From: Geothrix sp. PMB-07
GTDB lineage: Bacteria > Acidobacteriota > Holophagae > Holophagales > Holophagaceae
Assembly: GCF_030758935.1 (NCBI RefSeq)
Contig: NZ_CP132333.1
Location: forward strand, 2,666,992-2,730,991
DNA length: 64,000 nt
Direction: 5' to 3'
A program made the translations under genes and the position numbers. The notes beneath the pieces were generated by a model, which saw only the letters and a list, made by a program, of their open reading frames with translations, was not told the DNA's origin and did no database searches. This document shows positions 41,740 through 50,579 of the stretch, in pieces (position 1 is the stretch's first letter; the number at the start of each line of letters is the position of its first letter).

Positions 41740-43086
41740 CTATCGCTGCCTCTCGGCCCAGGCCTGGAGCTGCTTGATGGCCAAGCCGGTGACTCCCGCG
41801 GCGCCGCGGAATTGGCCGGCGCCATGGGGCTTGCCGGCTTGGTCATACCATTCAAAAAAGCCCTGGTCCCGCTTCACGCGCTGAACAAGCAGCAGCAATT
41901 CCTCGTAAGCATCCGCCACATAGCCATGGGCGATCATGGCCTGGATGACGCGCCCGGAAATCCACGGCCAGTCTCCGCCATTGATGTAGATGTGGGGCTG
42001 GTGGTCGGGATTCTGGAAGAACCCCGCAGGGTAGACGGGATGGCAGACCAGGCCTGAGGTCGTGAAGGGTCCATCTTCCCGAGCATTGAGGCGCATGGTG
42101 GCGATGGAGGCCTCCACATCCTCCGGTTCCAGAAGCCCGGCCTGCATGGCCATCGCCGTGCCGCCGGTGAAGTAGATCGCGCCTTCATCGAAGCCTGCCG
42201 GAAAGGGCGAGCCATCCAGGTAAAGGTGCGGGCGGTATTTCTTCCGCGCAGCGTCCCAGAGGTGCTGTCGGATGGACTTGCCCAGGTCCGCCCGGACCCG
42301 CGACCAGCGCGGCGAAGCCTCCTGGCCCATGAGCGGAAGGAATTGATCCAGGGCCAGAGCCAGCATGGCGTTGTTGTACACACCGATGGCCCGGTGCGTC
42401 TCTTTCGTGAGGAAAGTGCCCCAGGGATGTTCGGGCTGCACATCGCCCCAATCGATGGTGGTGGCACCCCAAAGCAGGCCATGCTCCGGCGACCAGCGCT
42501 GAGTTATTAAGTACTCGAGGGCCCCGAGCATCCGCGCCCGCACGCTCTTGCCATCCACTTGCTCATCCAGGAAGGCGGCGTCTCCCGTGCGGCGAACGTA
42601 GGTGCAGACCGACAGGATGAGTGAGCTTTCCTGGTCCGTCACCACCGTGTTCTTGTGGGCCCAGTGTCCGGGCGCGGAGGGGCTGAGGAGCTTCTGATAG
42701 TCCGTGCGACCTTCGCTCTGGGGCGTGAAACCATCGGGGATGTTGCCATCCTGGCCCTGGAAGCGCAGGAACATGCGAAGGGTCTCTTTGATTTCGCCCC
42801 GATCACCACGGTCCAAGGCGACATCCATGAACGTCGCAAAGTCGCGCACCCACGTCTCCGGATAAACCGTGCCCGCGTTGAAGCGGTCCTTGAACAGGTC
42901 CCGCGCCATCTCCAGAACGTCCCCGAAGTCACGATTCTCGCGGATGCGCCGGGCCAGCTCCTGGGGCGGTAGGCCGCGCAGGCGATTCGGCGGGGGAGGG
43001 GCGGCAAAGAGCGCGCAAACGGTGAAGCCCAGGAGGGCCCGCTTCACATGTCGCATCAACTTCTCTGGCCCGGGCTTCCGCCACAT
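41740..43086 (-). CDS. Six-hairpin glycosidase-like secreted protein
   Basis: A 448-residue exported protein (signal peptide ALLGFTVCALFAAP). The body has the alternating helical style of (alpha/alpha)6 glycosidases: VYPETWVRDFATFMDVAL, FQGQDGNIPDGFTPQ, WGATTIDWGDVQPEHPWGTF, GVYNNAMLALALDQF, GGDWPWISGRVIQAMIAHGY. Acidic residues in WVRDF, IDWGD and GDWPW are candidate catalytic groups, but I cannot name the GH family. The start at 43086 is chosen because AGGAGG lies six bases upstream; an ATG at 43056 has no such site. It is the last gene of the 47363-41740 glycan operon. Confidence 0.75.
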   Translation of the reverse strand: MWRKPGPEKLMRHVKRALLGFTVCALFAAPPPPNRLRGLPPQELARRIRENRDFGDVLEMARDLFKDRFNAGTVYPETWVRDFATFMDVALDRGDRGEIKETLRMFLRFQGQDGNIPDGFTPQSEGRTDYQKLLSPSAPGHWAHKNTVVTDQESSLILSVCTYVRRTGDAAFLDEQVDGKSVRARMLGALEYLITQRWSPEHGLLWGATTIDWGDVQPEHPWGTFLTKETHRAIGVYNNAMLALALDQFLPLMGQEASPRWSRVRADLGKSIRQHLWDAARKKYRPHLYLDGSPFPAGFDEGAIYFTGGTAMAMQAGLLEPEDVEASIATMRLNAREDGPFTTSGLVCHPVYPAGFFQNPDHQPHIYINGGDWPWISGRVIQAMIAHGYVADAYEELLLLVQRVKRDQGFFEWYDQAGKPHGAGQFRGAAGVTGLAIKQLQAWAERQR

Positions 43087-43173
43087 ACCGCCTCCTAAGG
43101 GAGCTTCAGATGTATCCCAATCGCCCGGCCAAGGTCAGCCGAAGTTCTGGTCGCGTTTTTGTCGTTTTTGACG

Positions 43174-44259
43174 CTAGGGATTCCGCCGCAAAACACCCAG
43201 GGCATCGATCATCAACCGCGTATTCCCGTTCCGTGCTTCGGCCGCCCAGGTGGCTTCCCCGCCCTCCAGGTGCAGAGTCCAGCCCGCCGGGAGATTGAGA
43301 TCCTCCAGGGCCAATTCCGTCAGGGTGGTGGCATAGCGGTCCGCCTTCGGGCGGTGATTGCGCTGGGCGTAATAGATCCGGCGCAGCGCCCAGCGCACAT
43401 GATCCTCCACGGTCAGCGTGGCAGCCGCCTCAGGTGTGCCCGCAGGCTGGGCGCTGAATTGCACGAAACCCCACATCTCCGGGTAGTGCATGGCGATGAT
43501 GCCCTGGGGGCTCCACACCCAGTTGTCCTCGGGAAGGTCCTTCCCATCGGGGCCTTTGAGCTTCACGTGCCTGGCCCCCTCGACCTTCGTGCGCCACTCC
43601 ACGCGGGAGAAGTTCACCCGCCAGCGGTCGCCCGGATGCGGCGCGCCGCTGCGGCTGGCCACTTCTGTGAGTGAAGCCCAGGGGATGGCCACCTCCACGG
43701 TCCAGCCCCGGTCCCTGTCGCCGGAACGGTTGAGGGTGCCCTGAACGGCCACGCCCCGCTTCAGCCCGTGGTAGTCCCAGCCATTCACCGCCACGCGGCC
43801 TCCCTCGCGGTAGGGGCGCAGGAGCATCAGGTCCCACACGGTGCCCAGGGCGTTCATTTCAAATTCGTAATAGGGGCTGGTGGAGCCATCCGGATCGATG
43901 AAGATCTCGAAATCGTTGTCCTGAAAGATCACGCTATCCCGCGCCTTCAGCGTGGCCCAGACATCCGGTTCTTCCATTTCTGCGGCCACGTAGAAATACG
44001 TGTCGTCCCAGGCCATCTTCGCCCGGGTGCGGAAGCGCGGACGGGGCTTTCCGGGCCCCTCGATGTCCACGAAATCCTCGGTCCACGCGGCCTTCTTCCA
44101 CACCTCGTCATCCAGGCGGCCATCGATCCTCGGCGCTTTCATGGCCCGCTGAGCCACGTAGTGTCGAGGGGCGAAGGGAATCCCCGGGAGAGGCAGGGCT
44201 TCAGGCGCGAACTGCGCACCCAGAAGGGAAGCCGCGAATAGGGGAAGCAGTCGTCGCAT
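43174..44259 (-). CDS. CBM9-like secreted carbohydrate-binding protein
   Basis: A 361-residue exported protein (signal peptide LLPLFAASLLGAQF). The CBM9-like domain covers most of it: APRIDGRLDDEVWKKAAWTE, AKMAWDDTYFYVAAEMEEPD, DSVIFQDNDFEIFIDPDG, YYEFEMNALGTVWDLML, GWTVEVAIPWASL, RWRVNFSRVEW. The C-terminal 80 residues are distinct. It is closely related in plan to the cytoplasmic protein at 40778-41602. A GTG at 44271 overlapping the upstream stop would add four residues; I prefer the ATG at 44259. Coupled to the upstream hydrolase gene. Confidence 0.83.
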   Translation of the reverse strand: MRRLLPLFAASLLGAQFAPEALPLPGIPFAPRHYVAQRAMKAPRIDGRLDDEVWKKAAWTEDFVDIEGPGKPRPRFRTRAKMAWDDTYFYVAAEMEEPDVWATLKARDSVIFQDNDFEIFIDPDGSTSPYYEFEMNALGTVWDLMLLRPYREGGRVAVNGWDYHGLKRGVAVQGTLNRSGDRDRGWTVEVAIPWASLTEVASRSGAPHPGDRWRVNFSRVEWRTKVEGARHVKLKGPDGKDLPEDNWVWSPQGIIAMHYPEMWGFVQFSAQPAGTPEAAATLTVEDHVRWALRRIYYAQRNHRPKADRYATTLTELALEDLNLPAGWTLHLEGGEATWAAEARNGNTRLMIDALGVLRRNP

Positions 44260-44267
44260 GTCCAATC

Positions 44268-47200
44268 TCACTTGGCCCGCAGGGGCTCGCCGGGGGTTTC
44301 AACCAGAATCTTGCCGCTGGCCCGATCCACCAGGGCCAGCCGGGAACGGCCCGCGGGGATGGGCACTTCGAGGGTTCGCGCGCCCACCTTCACCCATCGG
44401 CGCACATCCTGGGCCGACTCATTCAGGCACACCACAAGGCTCGCTTTTTCCGCATCCAGCACGCGCGAGGAGGCGGGGCCACTCCAGCCCGCCAGGGGCA
44501 CGCCCGCGGCCTTCAGAGCGGCGCCCAACAGGCGGGCCAGTGGCTCCTCCTCCCGGGCGAATTCCAAGGGCAGTGGTTCGTGCCAGAGGCGGTCCTTGGG
44601 ATCCTTCAGTTCCGGCGTCAAACTCCGGCGGAGCTTTTCGCCCAGGTTGCCATCGAAAGTGCACCAGCCGCCCCAGGCCGTGGGTTCCCTCAAGCTGAGC
44701 GGCCGGCCCGCATCGACAATCCCCATCTGCCGCAGGGCTTCGGGAACCTTGCCATAGGCATCGCCTTCCACGGCCCCGGTCACCAGCACCAGCGCTCCGC
44801 CGGCCTTCGCCTGGAGCAGGGCCTGGGCCGCAGCTTCGTTCAGCATCTCAGGCACGGGCACCAGGATGAGCTTGGCCTCCTTCAGGCGTGCTGGGCTGAG
44901 GGTCAGATCCGATAAGAGGGTTGGCACGATGCCATGGCGGTCGGCCAGCACGCGCACCATGCGCTTGGCGGCATCGGGCCCGAAGGGCCGTCCCGTGAAG
45001 GTGCGCGTGCTGGGACAAACCACCAGGACCGCATCCGCCGAGTAGTCGCTCAGGTGCGGAGCGGCCTTGGCGAAGAAGTCCGCGAACTGACGGAGCACGC
45101 GGGTTTCCGCCTTGGCGGTGCCATCGGGGCGGAGGAAGCCGATGACCGCCTCGTTCTCCAGGGGCTGATAGGGATTCACATTCCAGGCCCATTCCACGAC
45201 ACCCGTGCCCCGGCTTGCGAAGGCCGCGGCGAATTTGCGTTCCAGCAGGCGGGCGGCGTCTTCCGGGCTGCGCCAGGGCACGCCGTCCATGGTTTCGAGG
45301 CGCATCATGCCTGTCTCCTGCGCCAGCATGGGTTTCTCGGGAACCTTGGCCGCGGCGCCATCCCAGAGCAGGTCATCCGTGGCCCACCAGCTATGGATGG
45401 CCGTGTAGTCCAGCGCGGGCGCCATGAGCTGCTGGGCAGGGCTGGCCAGAAGCCCGGCCTCATCCTGCCCCACGGTCACCAGCACCTGGCCCCCGGCATC
45501 GCGAAGCACCTTGCGCATGGTGTCAGCCCAGTGCGTGAAGACATCCTGCGTGAAGAGCCGGAATTCACCTGTCTTTCGGGGCCGCTTCCCCTCCTTGAAG
45601 GCCACGTAGGCCAGTTCTTCGGGGCGCGGCAGGCCGAACACGTCTTCAGAGCCATCCCGCCACAGGTCACGCAGCACGCTGACGTCTGAACCGTGCCGCG
45701 CCTCGATCCAGCGCTGCCAGGCGCCGGACTCGAACCGGTCCAGATTCGGCCGGTTGGTCCACAGCGCCTCGGCGGGTGCATAGCTGGGTTCGTTGATGAG
45801 ATCGTAATGAACCCATGGGCAGTCCTTGTAGCGCTGCGCGATCAGGGTCAGCAGGCGCTTTTGCCCTTCCAGGGCCCTGGGATCCAGGTAGGGGTTCTCC
45901 CCGCCGAAGGCCGGGGGCAGGAAGGCGAAGAACGTGAAGCAGAGCGGCATGCGGTGTCTGGCCGCCGTGAGCACGAACGCATCAAGGGCGCGGAGCGCGG
46001 CATCGTCGATGGCCCCGGGGTCCAACATGAGGCGATCCCAGGCCGTCCAGAGACCCGTGCGGACAAAGTTCACGCCCTGTTTCTTCATCGCTTCGAAGTC
46101 GCGATCCCACAGGGCGGGGTTGGGTTCAAAGAGGAACTTGCGATGCACGTCAGAGGCCATGTAGGTGGTGCCCACCACGGGAAAGACCTGGCCATCCAGC
46201 CGCAGCCAATCCCGTGAGGCCGCAAGCGTCGGTCCCTCCTGCAGCAGGCGCTCGTCCTTCACCCATATGCCGCTTTCCACGCGCCAATGCCGATCCGCCC
46301 CGCCCCTGCCTGGTACGGTGGCTTCCAGGTGATAGAGGCCCGGTGAAAGGGGCATCGCGGGCTTCAGAATCAGCACGGCACTGCGGATGTCCGCGGGGCC
46401 GGACAGGGCCGCCTCGGCAGATCCCACCTCCCGCCCCGCCGCGTCGCGGAGGAGGCCGCGAACGGTGACTGGCAGGCTTGCTCCGCTGGTGCCAGGGCGG
46501 TGCAGGCTCACTCGGAAGCGGGGCCATTCACCCGCTTCCAGGCAGGCGCTGATGGGTCGCACATCCAAGTCGGAGGGCCCCTCCATGGCCCGCAGGAGAC
46601 AGGCCCGCAAGGCCGCCGCATCAAGCACGGCATCCGATGGCGCCAGCACCCAGCGCCCGCCGGTGCCCGGCCCCCTCAGGCGGTCGATTTCCAGCAGGGG
46701 ACAGGCACGGGGAACGCCATCGGCATCCGTCAGGTGCACCAGAGGCCGCAGAATGGCTTCCCGGTACCCGGCGCTGCCATCCTCCCGCGGCTGGTCCTTT
46801 CGGGTGGCAAAACGGACCGTGAGGGCGAAGGTCTTCGAGGGTTTCGGCAAGGCCATCGTCCACCCGGAAGCCACTGCGGGCTTGGGCGCCCCCAGGCCCT
46901 CGATGGACAGTTCTTCCGCGGGGCCGAGGAGCAATTCACGGGCGAAGGTGGGTTGCCTCGAGCCCAGAACCCAATGCCCACGGGGCTTTCCATCCTGGGT
47001 CTCAGTCTGCCAAAGGACGGGCTGATGGAAAGGGGCACCTCCGAAAAGGACCAGGCCGCCGCCCCGTTCAAGGTGGCCTCGAATGGCCTCCCAGGCCGCC
47101 AAGGGAAAGGCACTGCCATAGGGGAGCACCAACACGCCCGTGCCCGCCCGAAGGCGCTGCGACAGGGTTTCCGGCCGGTCGGCCACCTCGTAGGGAAGGC

Positions 47201-47363
47201 CTTGCAGGGCCTCCTTCAACACCTCCGGCGAGGCTCCGCCATCCACGGAAGGGAAGCCTTCACACTGGAACACAGTCACCTTGGGCCGTGTTTCCTCAGC
47301 GCACAGCCCCGCGGCCATCAGCAACGTCAGGCTGAGAAATGCGTCTCGAAACAGAATGCGCAC
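44268..47363 (-). CDS. Secreted GH42/GH5-like glycoside hydrolase, multidomain
   Basis: A protein of about 1031 residues with signal peptide (LSLTLLMAAGLCAEE). An N-terminal glutaminase-like domain (RAGTGVLVLPYGSAFPLAAW, GGGLVLFGG) and an Ig-like part precede a TIM-barrel catalytic region: FPVVGTTYMASDVHRKFLFE, FEAMKKQGVNFVRTGLW, then YDLINEPSYAP, whose NEP supplies the acid/base Glu of clan GH-A. AQETGMMR is a candidate for the nucleophile. A second glutaminase-like domain (VPVPEMLNEAAAQALLQAKA) recalls the GH42 trimer domain. The substrate is unknown. I prefer a GTG start at 47363, preceded by AGAGGTGA; a TTG at 47369 is also possible. Confidence 0.78.
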   Translation of the reverse strand: MRILFRDAFLSLTLLMAAGLCAEETRPKVTVFQCEGFPSVDGGASPEVLKEALQGLPYEVADRPETLSQRLRAGTGVLVLPYGSAFPLAAWEAIRGHLERGGGLVLFGGAPFHQPVLWQTETQDGKPRGHWVLGSRQPTFARELLLGPAEELSIEGLGAPKPAVASGWTMALPKPSKTFALTVRFATRKDQPREDGSAGYREAILRPLVHLTDADGVPRACPLLEIDRLRGPGTGGRWVLAPSDAVLDAAALRACLLRAMEGPSDLDVRPISACLEAGEWPRFRVSLHRPGTSGASLPVTVRGLLRDAAGREVGSAEAALSGPADIRSAVLILKPAMPLSPGLYHLEATVPGRGGADRHWRVESGIWVKDERLLQEGPTLAASRDWLRLDGQVFPVVGTTYMASDVHRKFLFEPNPALWDRDFEAMKKQGVNFVRTGLWTAWDRLMLDPGAIDDAALRALDAFVLTAARHRMPLCFTFFAFLPPAFGGENPYLDPRALEGQKRLLTLIAQRYKDCPWVHYDLINEPSYAPAEALWTNRPNLDRFESGAWQRWIEARHGSDVSVLRDLWRDGSEDVFGLPRPEELAYVAFKEGKRPRKTGEFRLFTQDVFTHWADTMRKVLRDAGGQVLVTVGQDEAGLLASPAQQLMAPALDYTAIHSWWATDDLLWDGAAAKVPEKPMLAQETGMMRLETMDGVPWRSPEDAARLLERKFAAAFASRGTGVVEWAWNVNPYQPLENEAVIGFLRPDGTAKAETRVLRQFADFFAKAAPHLSDYSADAVLVVCPSTRTFTGRPFGPDAAKRMVRVLADRHGIVPTLLSDLTLSPARLKEAKLILVPVPEMLNEAAAQALLQAKAGGALVLVTGAVEGDAYGKVPEALRQMGIVDAGRPLSLREPTAWGGWCTFDGNLGEKLRRSLTPELKDPKDRLWHEPLPLEFAREEEPLARLLGAALKAAGVPLAGWSGPASSRVLDAEKASLVVCLNESAQDVRRWVKVGARTLEVPIPAGRSRLALVDRASGKILVETPGEPLRAK

Positions 47364-47522
47364 GATCAATCACCTCTCCATCGAGCCTAGCGCAGCGCGG
47401 TCCTTTCGCCATTGCCGGAACTCATCCCGATGGACATCCCATCCAAAACAGCGAGAGGCGAACATCCCAAGCGGAGCCCTGTGCGGGTTCCCTGGGGTTG
47501 ATCCCCAGCGAGTGACTTGCCA

Positions 47523-47696
47523 CTAGGCTGACTTGGCGACCTTCTGAAGGCCCCTGGCGATTCGCACCGTGTTTTCCAGGATGGCGCGATCAGAAGGCGT
47601 GAGCTGGTTCTCCCGGAGCACCACCAGGACCGCTTCCTCCAACTTGATGGCGTGAATCGCTTCCTGGCCCAAGTCACGGTAGTTGTCATGCGTCAT
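47523..47696 (-). CDS. Small conserved-type helical protein
   Basis: A 57-residue protein (MTHDNYRDLGQEAIHAI start, then EEAVLVVLRENQLTPSDRAI and ARGLQKVAKSA) with two or three amphipathic helices and no membrane segment. GAGGG lies six bases before the ATG at 47696, which supports this start rather than one at 47744. Function unknown. The 126 bases between its end and the hydrolase gene hold nothing recognisable. Confidence 0.6.
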   Translation of the reverse strand: MTHDNYRDLGQEAIHAIKLEEAVLVVLRENQLTPSDRAILENTVRIARGLQKVAKSA

Positions 47697-47783
47697 AGAA
47701 CCCTCACCCCCTTCTTCATCGGCCGCAGGGCCTGGGCGGTTCAATTCTGCGAACCCCGAGGCAACCCAGGCGGCTCCAAGGCT

Positions 47784-47954
47784 TCATCCCAGACGACCGA
47801 ACCCGGTCCAGGGTTCCAAGCCTGGCAGGGGCACGGCCCCAGCCAGTGCGGCCGGGTGGGCCATGGACTTTGCTGGAGGCTGCGAGCGAGCCAAAGGGGC
47901 GGCTGCTGAAGGCTGCTGGGATGGCGTTTCAGGGGCTGGGCTCATCGGGTTCAT
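47784..47954 (-). CDS. Doubtful small Ala/Pro-rich ORF
   Basis: In the 332-base gap 47697-48028 the only candidate is a 56-codon leftward frame from an ATG at 47954, rich in Ala and Pro (SQQPSAAAPLARSQPPAKS). The ribosome-binding site is weak and there is no recognisable family. The rest of the gap shows nothing. Confidence 0.25.
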   Translation of the reverse strand: MNPMSPAPETPSQQPSAAAPLARSQPPAKSMAHPAALAGAVPLPGLEPWTGFGRLG

Positions 47955-48028
47955 GGGACCAACCTTACGTCGGACCATTGGACAGAAATTGGCGCATCCT
48001 CCACTGGACGCGGGGGATGACTCCCGTT

Positions 48029-49045
48029 TCATTCGAGCGGGCCAAGGAGGCGGCCCAAAAGGCCCGGGCCGGGACGCAGCTCGCCTCGGGTGATTGAGTG
48101 AACCGCCGCCACGATGGCCGCGTTGGTCCTGGTCTCCACACCGAACCGCCGGCCCAGGTCCACCACATAGCCATTGATGAAATCAATCTCGGTGGCTCGG
48201 CCCCGCTCGAAATCCTGCAACATGGATGGCTTCAGGTCACCGTAGGCCGAGAGGATCTGGCCGATCCAGGCTTCGTGGGCGGTTCCAGGCATGCTTTGTC
48301 CCGCCCAGCCCGGCGGCACCGGATCTGCGAACATCCGCTCCGGGCGGGCACCGCTGGCCAGGGCCACGGCGAGGGCCTCGTCGTAGGCCCGGTCGAAGAG
48401 GGCGCGCCCCTCTGGAAGCCCGATGTAATCCCGCATGGTCCGGCCCGCGACAGCGCCGATGGTGGTGACCGAACAATTCACCAGCAGCTTCGACCAGGCG
48501 GCTCCCCGCATGTTGGCCGTCACCCTCACGTCCACGGCCTGGCCCAACCACGTGCGAACCCGCTCGGCCCGCCCCTGCCCGTCACCCGCCAGCTCGCCGA
48601 TCAGCAGATGACCGGCGTTGCGCTGTTCATAGCAGCCCGGCGACGACATGGTGGCACCGAGGTTGGAAAGGCCGCCGAGCACACGATCCGAGCCATGGCG
48701 CTCAGCGAGGATCTGGGAGACGCCGCCGTTCTGGATGGGCAGCAGCGTGCCACCGGGCGCGAGCAGCGACACCAGCCGCGGCGCAGCTTCCATGGCATCC
48801 TGGGCCTTGGTGGCCAGGACGATCAAATCGAAGGATTCGCCTCCGGAGTAATCCTCCAGCGCGGCCACTTCCGGCGAACGAGCCGAGGCATCACCCCCCA
48901 CGCCTGTCACACGAAGGCCCGAGGTTCTCAGGTGCGCCGCCGATTCAGCGTTGCGCGCCGCCAGCCAGACAGGCGCACCGGCCACCTGCAATCGCGCCGC
49001 GATCAGTCCACCCAGCGCTCCGATGCCGACGATCAAGGTTCTCAT
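48029..49045 (-). CDS. 2-dehydropantoate 2-reductase (ApbA/PanE family)
   Basis: NADPH-dependent ketopantoate reductase of pantothenate (CoA) synthesis, or a family relative acting on another 2-oxo acid. The 338-residue protein has the N-terminal nucleotide-binding GIGALGGLIAARL motif, FDLIVLATKAQD, PIQNGGVSQ, and the C-terminal ApbA_C domain (WSKLLVNCSVTTIGAVAG followed by RTMRDYIG; the Lys is the expected catalytic residue; also EIDFINGYVVDLG). GGGAGG lies just before the ATG at 49045. No other pantothenate genes are adjacent, so the panE symbol is not assigned. Confidence 0.88.
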   Translation of the reverse strand: MRTLIVGIGALGGLIAARLQVAGAPVWLAARNAESAAHLRTSGLRVTGVGGDASARSPEVAALEDYSGGESFDLIVLATKAQDAMEAAPRLVSLLAPGGTLLPIQNGGVSQILAERHGSDRVLGGLSNLGATMSSPGCYEQRNAGHLLIGELAGDGQGRAERVRTWLGQAVDVRVTANMRGAAWSKLLVNCSVTTIGAVAGRTMRDYIGLPEGRALFDRAYDEALAVALASGARPERMFADPVPPGWAGQSMPGTAHEAWIGQILSAYGDLKPSMLQDFERGRATEIDFINGYVVDLGRRFGVETRTNAAIVAAVHSITRGELRPGPGLLGRLLGPLE

Positions 49046-49266
49046 GCGACCTCCCGTCCTGCGGAAGGACTCTACTGGCAGGTGCGCCATGATTGGGGTC
49101 GGAACAGGCATGGTGGTCTGCACCGCGTGACCAAGGCGGAGAGAAGCAGCAGGATCTCCGGCACGGAGAATTCACGACCCTGGAGTCGCTCAGAACCCAG
49201 CAGGGGAAACCCCTGTGTGGCCTGCCTCCCGGGCAGAAAGCACTGCGTTGTTGCCGCAGACCGCGC

Positions 49267-50346
49267 TCAGGGGCAGCGGTAGACCATGGCATTGATGTTC
49301 ATGCCCGCACCCACCGACGCAAACACCACCCGATCACCGCTGGCCAGGGACTGGCCTTCCAACTCGCCGCGCGTGACCAGATCCAGAAGGGTGGGCACCG
49401 TGGCCACGGAACTGTTGCCCAGCCAGGAGACGGTCATGGGCATGATGCCCTCGGGAATCTCCGACAGGCCATAGAGCTTGAAGAGGCGCTTGAGGATGGC
49501 TTCGTCCATCTTGCCGTTGGCCTGGTGGATGAGCACCTTGTTCACGTCGCTCAGGCTGAGGCCCGCTTTTTCCAAACTCTGACGAACCACGCCGGGCACG
49601 GTGGCCAGGGCATATTCGTAGAGCTTCCGCCCCTTCATCTTGAGGGTGAGCTGGTCATCGCCCTCTGGATTGAAGGAGGGATCCATCCACAGCAGCCCCG
49701 AGTGCTCCAGGGTGTCGGAGCGCACCGCGTGAGAGAGGATGCCCACAGCCTCATCATGAACTTGGGCCTCCATAACCACGGCACCAGCCCCATCGGCGTA
49801 GATGAGGCTGTCGCGGTCGGCGGGATCGCATACGCGGGAGAGGGTTTCCGCGCCGATGACCAGGGCGCGCGTGGCGTCACCCGAGCGCAGGAAGTAATCC
49901 GCCTGGATCACCGCCTGCAGCCAGCCTGGACAGCCGAAGGGGAGATCGTAAGCCACGCAGAAGGGATTGGCGATGCGCAGCCGTGCCTTCACCCGCGCGG
50001 CCAGCGTGGGCACGAAGTCCGAGCGGCGGTTGCCCGCTTTCACATCTCCGAAATTGTGGGCCACGATGACGTAGTCCAGCGTCTCCGGGTCAATGTCAGC
50101 AGATTCCAACGCCCGCCTGCCCGCCTCGTAGGCCAGGTCCGAGGCCACCAGATCATCCGTGACATAGCGTCGTTCGGCGATGCCCGTGATCTCTTCGAAC
50201 TTCTCGACGATCCGCTGGGTGCCGCCCTCGGGGTAGGGCTGACCGCGATCCTCGAAGAACCTCCGATCCAGAAAGGCTGCATTGGGAATCTTCCGGAGGG
50301 GGATACAGCTTCCCGTTCCAGTGATGACGCTTCGCGACTGAGCCAT
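49267..50346 (-). CDS. 3-oxoacyl-[ACP] synthase III-type enzyme
   Basis: A FabH-type condensing enzyme of 359 residues. It shows the Cys nucleophile in PFGCPGWLQAVIQA, the His in VLIHQANGKMDEAI and the Asn in SWLGNSSVATVPTL, the complete Cys-His-Asn triad of KAS III; YADGAGAVVMEAQ is the conserved glycine region. It could start fatty acid synthesis from acetyl-CoA, or act in a specialised pathway. It stands alone rather than in a fab cluster, which leaves the role open. GGAGG precedes the ATG at 50346. Confidence 0.87.
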   Translation of the reverse strand: MAQSRSVITGTGSCIPLRKIPNAAFLDRRFFEDRGQPYPEGGTQRIVEKFEEITGIAERRYVTDDLVASDLAYEAGRRALESADIDPETLDYVIVAHNFGDVKAGNRRSDFVPTLAARVKARLRIANPFCVAYDLPFGCPGWLQAVIQADYFLRSGDATRALVIGAETLSRVCDPADRDSLIYADGAGAVVMEAQVHDEAVGILSHAVRSDTLEHSGLLWMDPSFNPEGDDQLTLKMKGRKLYEYALATVPGVVRQSLEKAGLSLSDVNKVLIHQANGKMDEAILKRLFKLYGLSEIPEGIMPMTVSWLGNSSVATVPTLLDLVTRGELEGQSLASGDRVVFASVGAGMNINAMVYRCP

Positions 50347-50579
50347 CCATTCCTCCAGCGGCGGGCGATCCGCCTCCACCGCATGAAATTATTCTACGCA
50401 CACCGGGCCCGCGGATCTTGAAGGATCCGGACGACCTGCGCTGCATTCTTGGTATCGTTCATTCATCTCCCCCTCTGTTCACCCCAACGCTGATGGGGAC
50501 GGCAGGTCTTTATCAAACGCCAACACGCAGCCCGACTTTGGAACCTGACGCCCCGCCCGGCCCCTGTCATGGTGATCGC

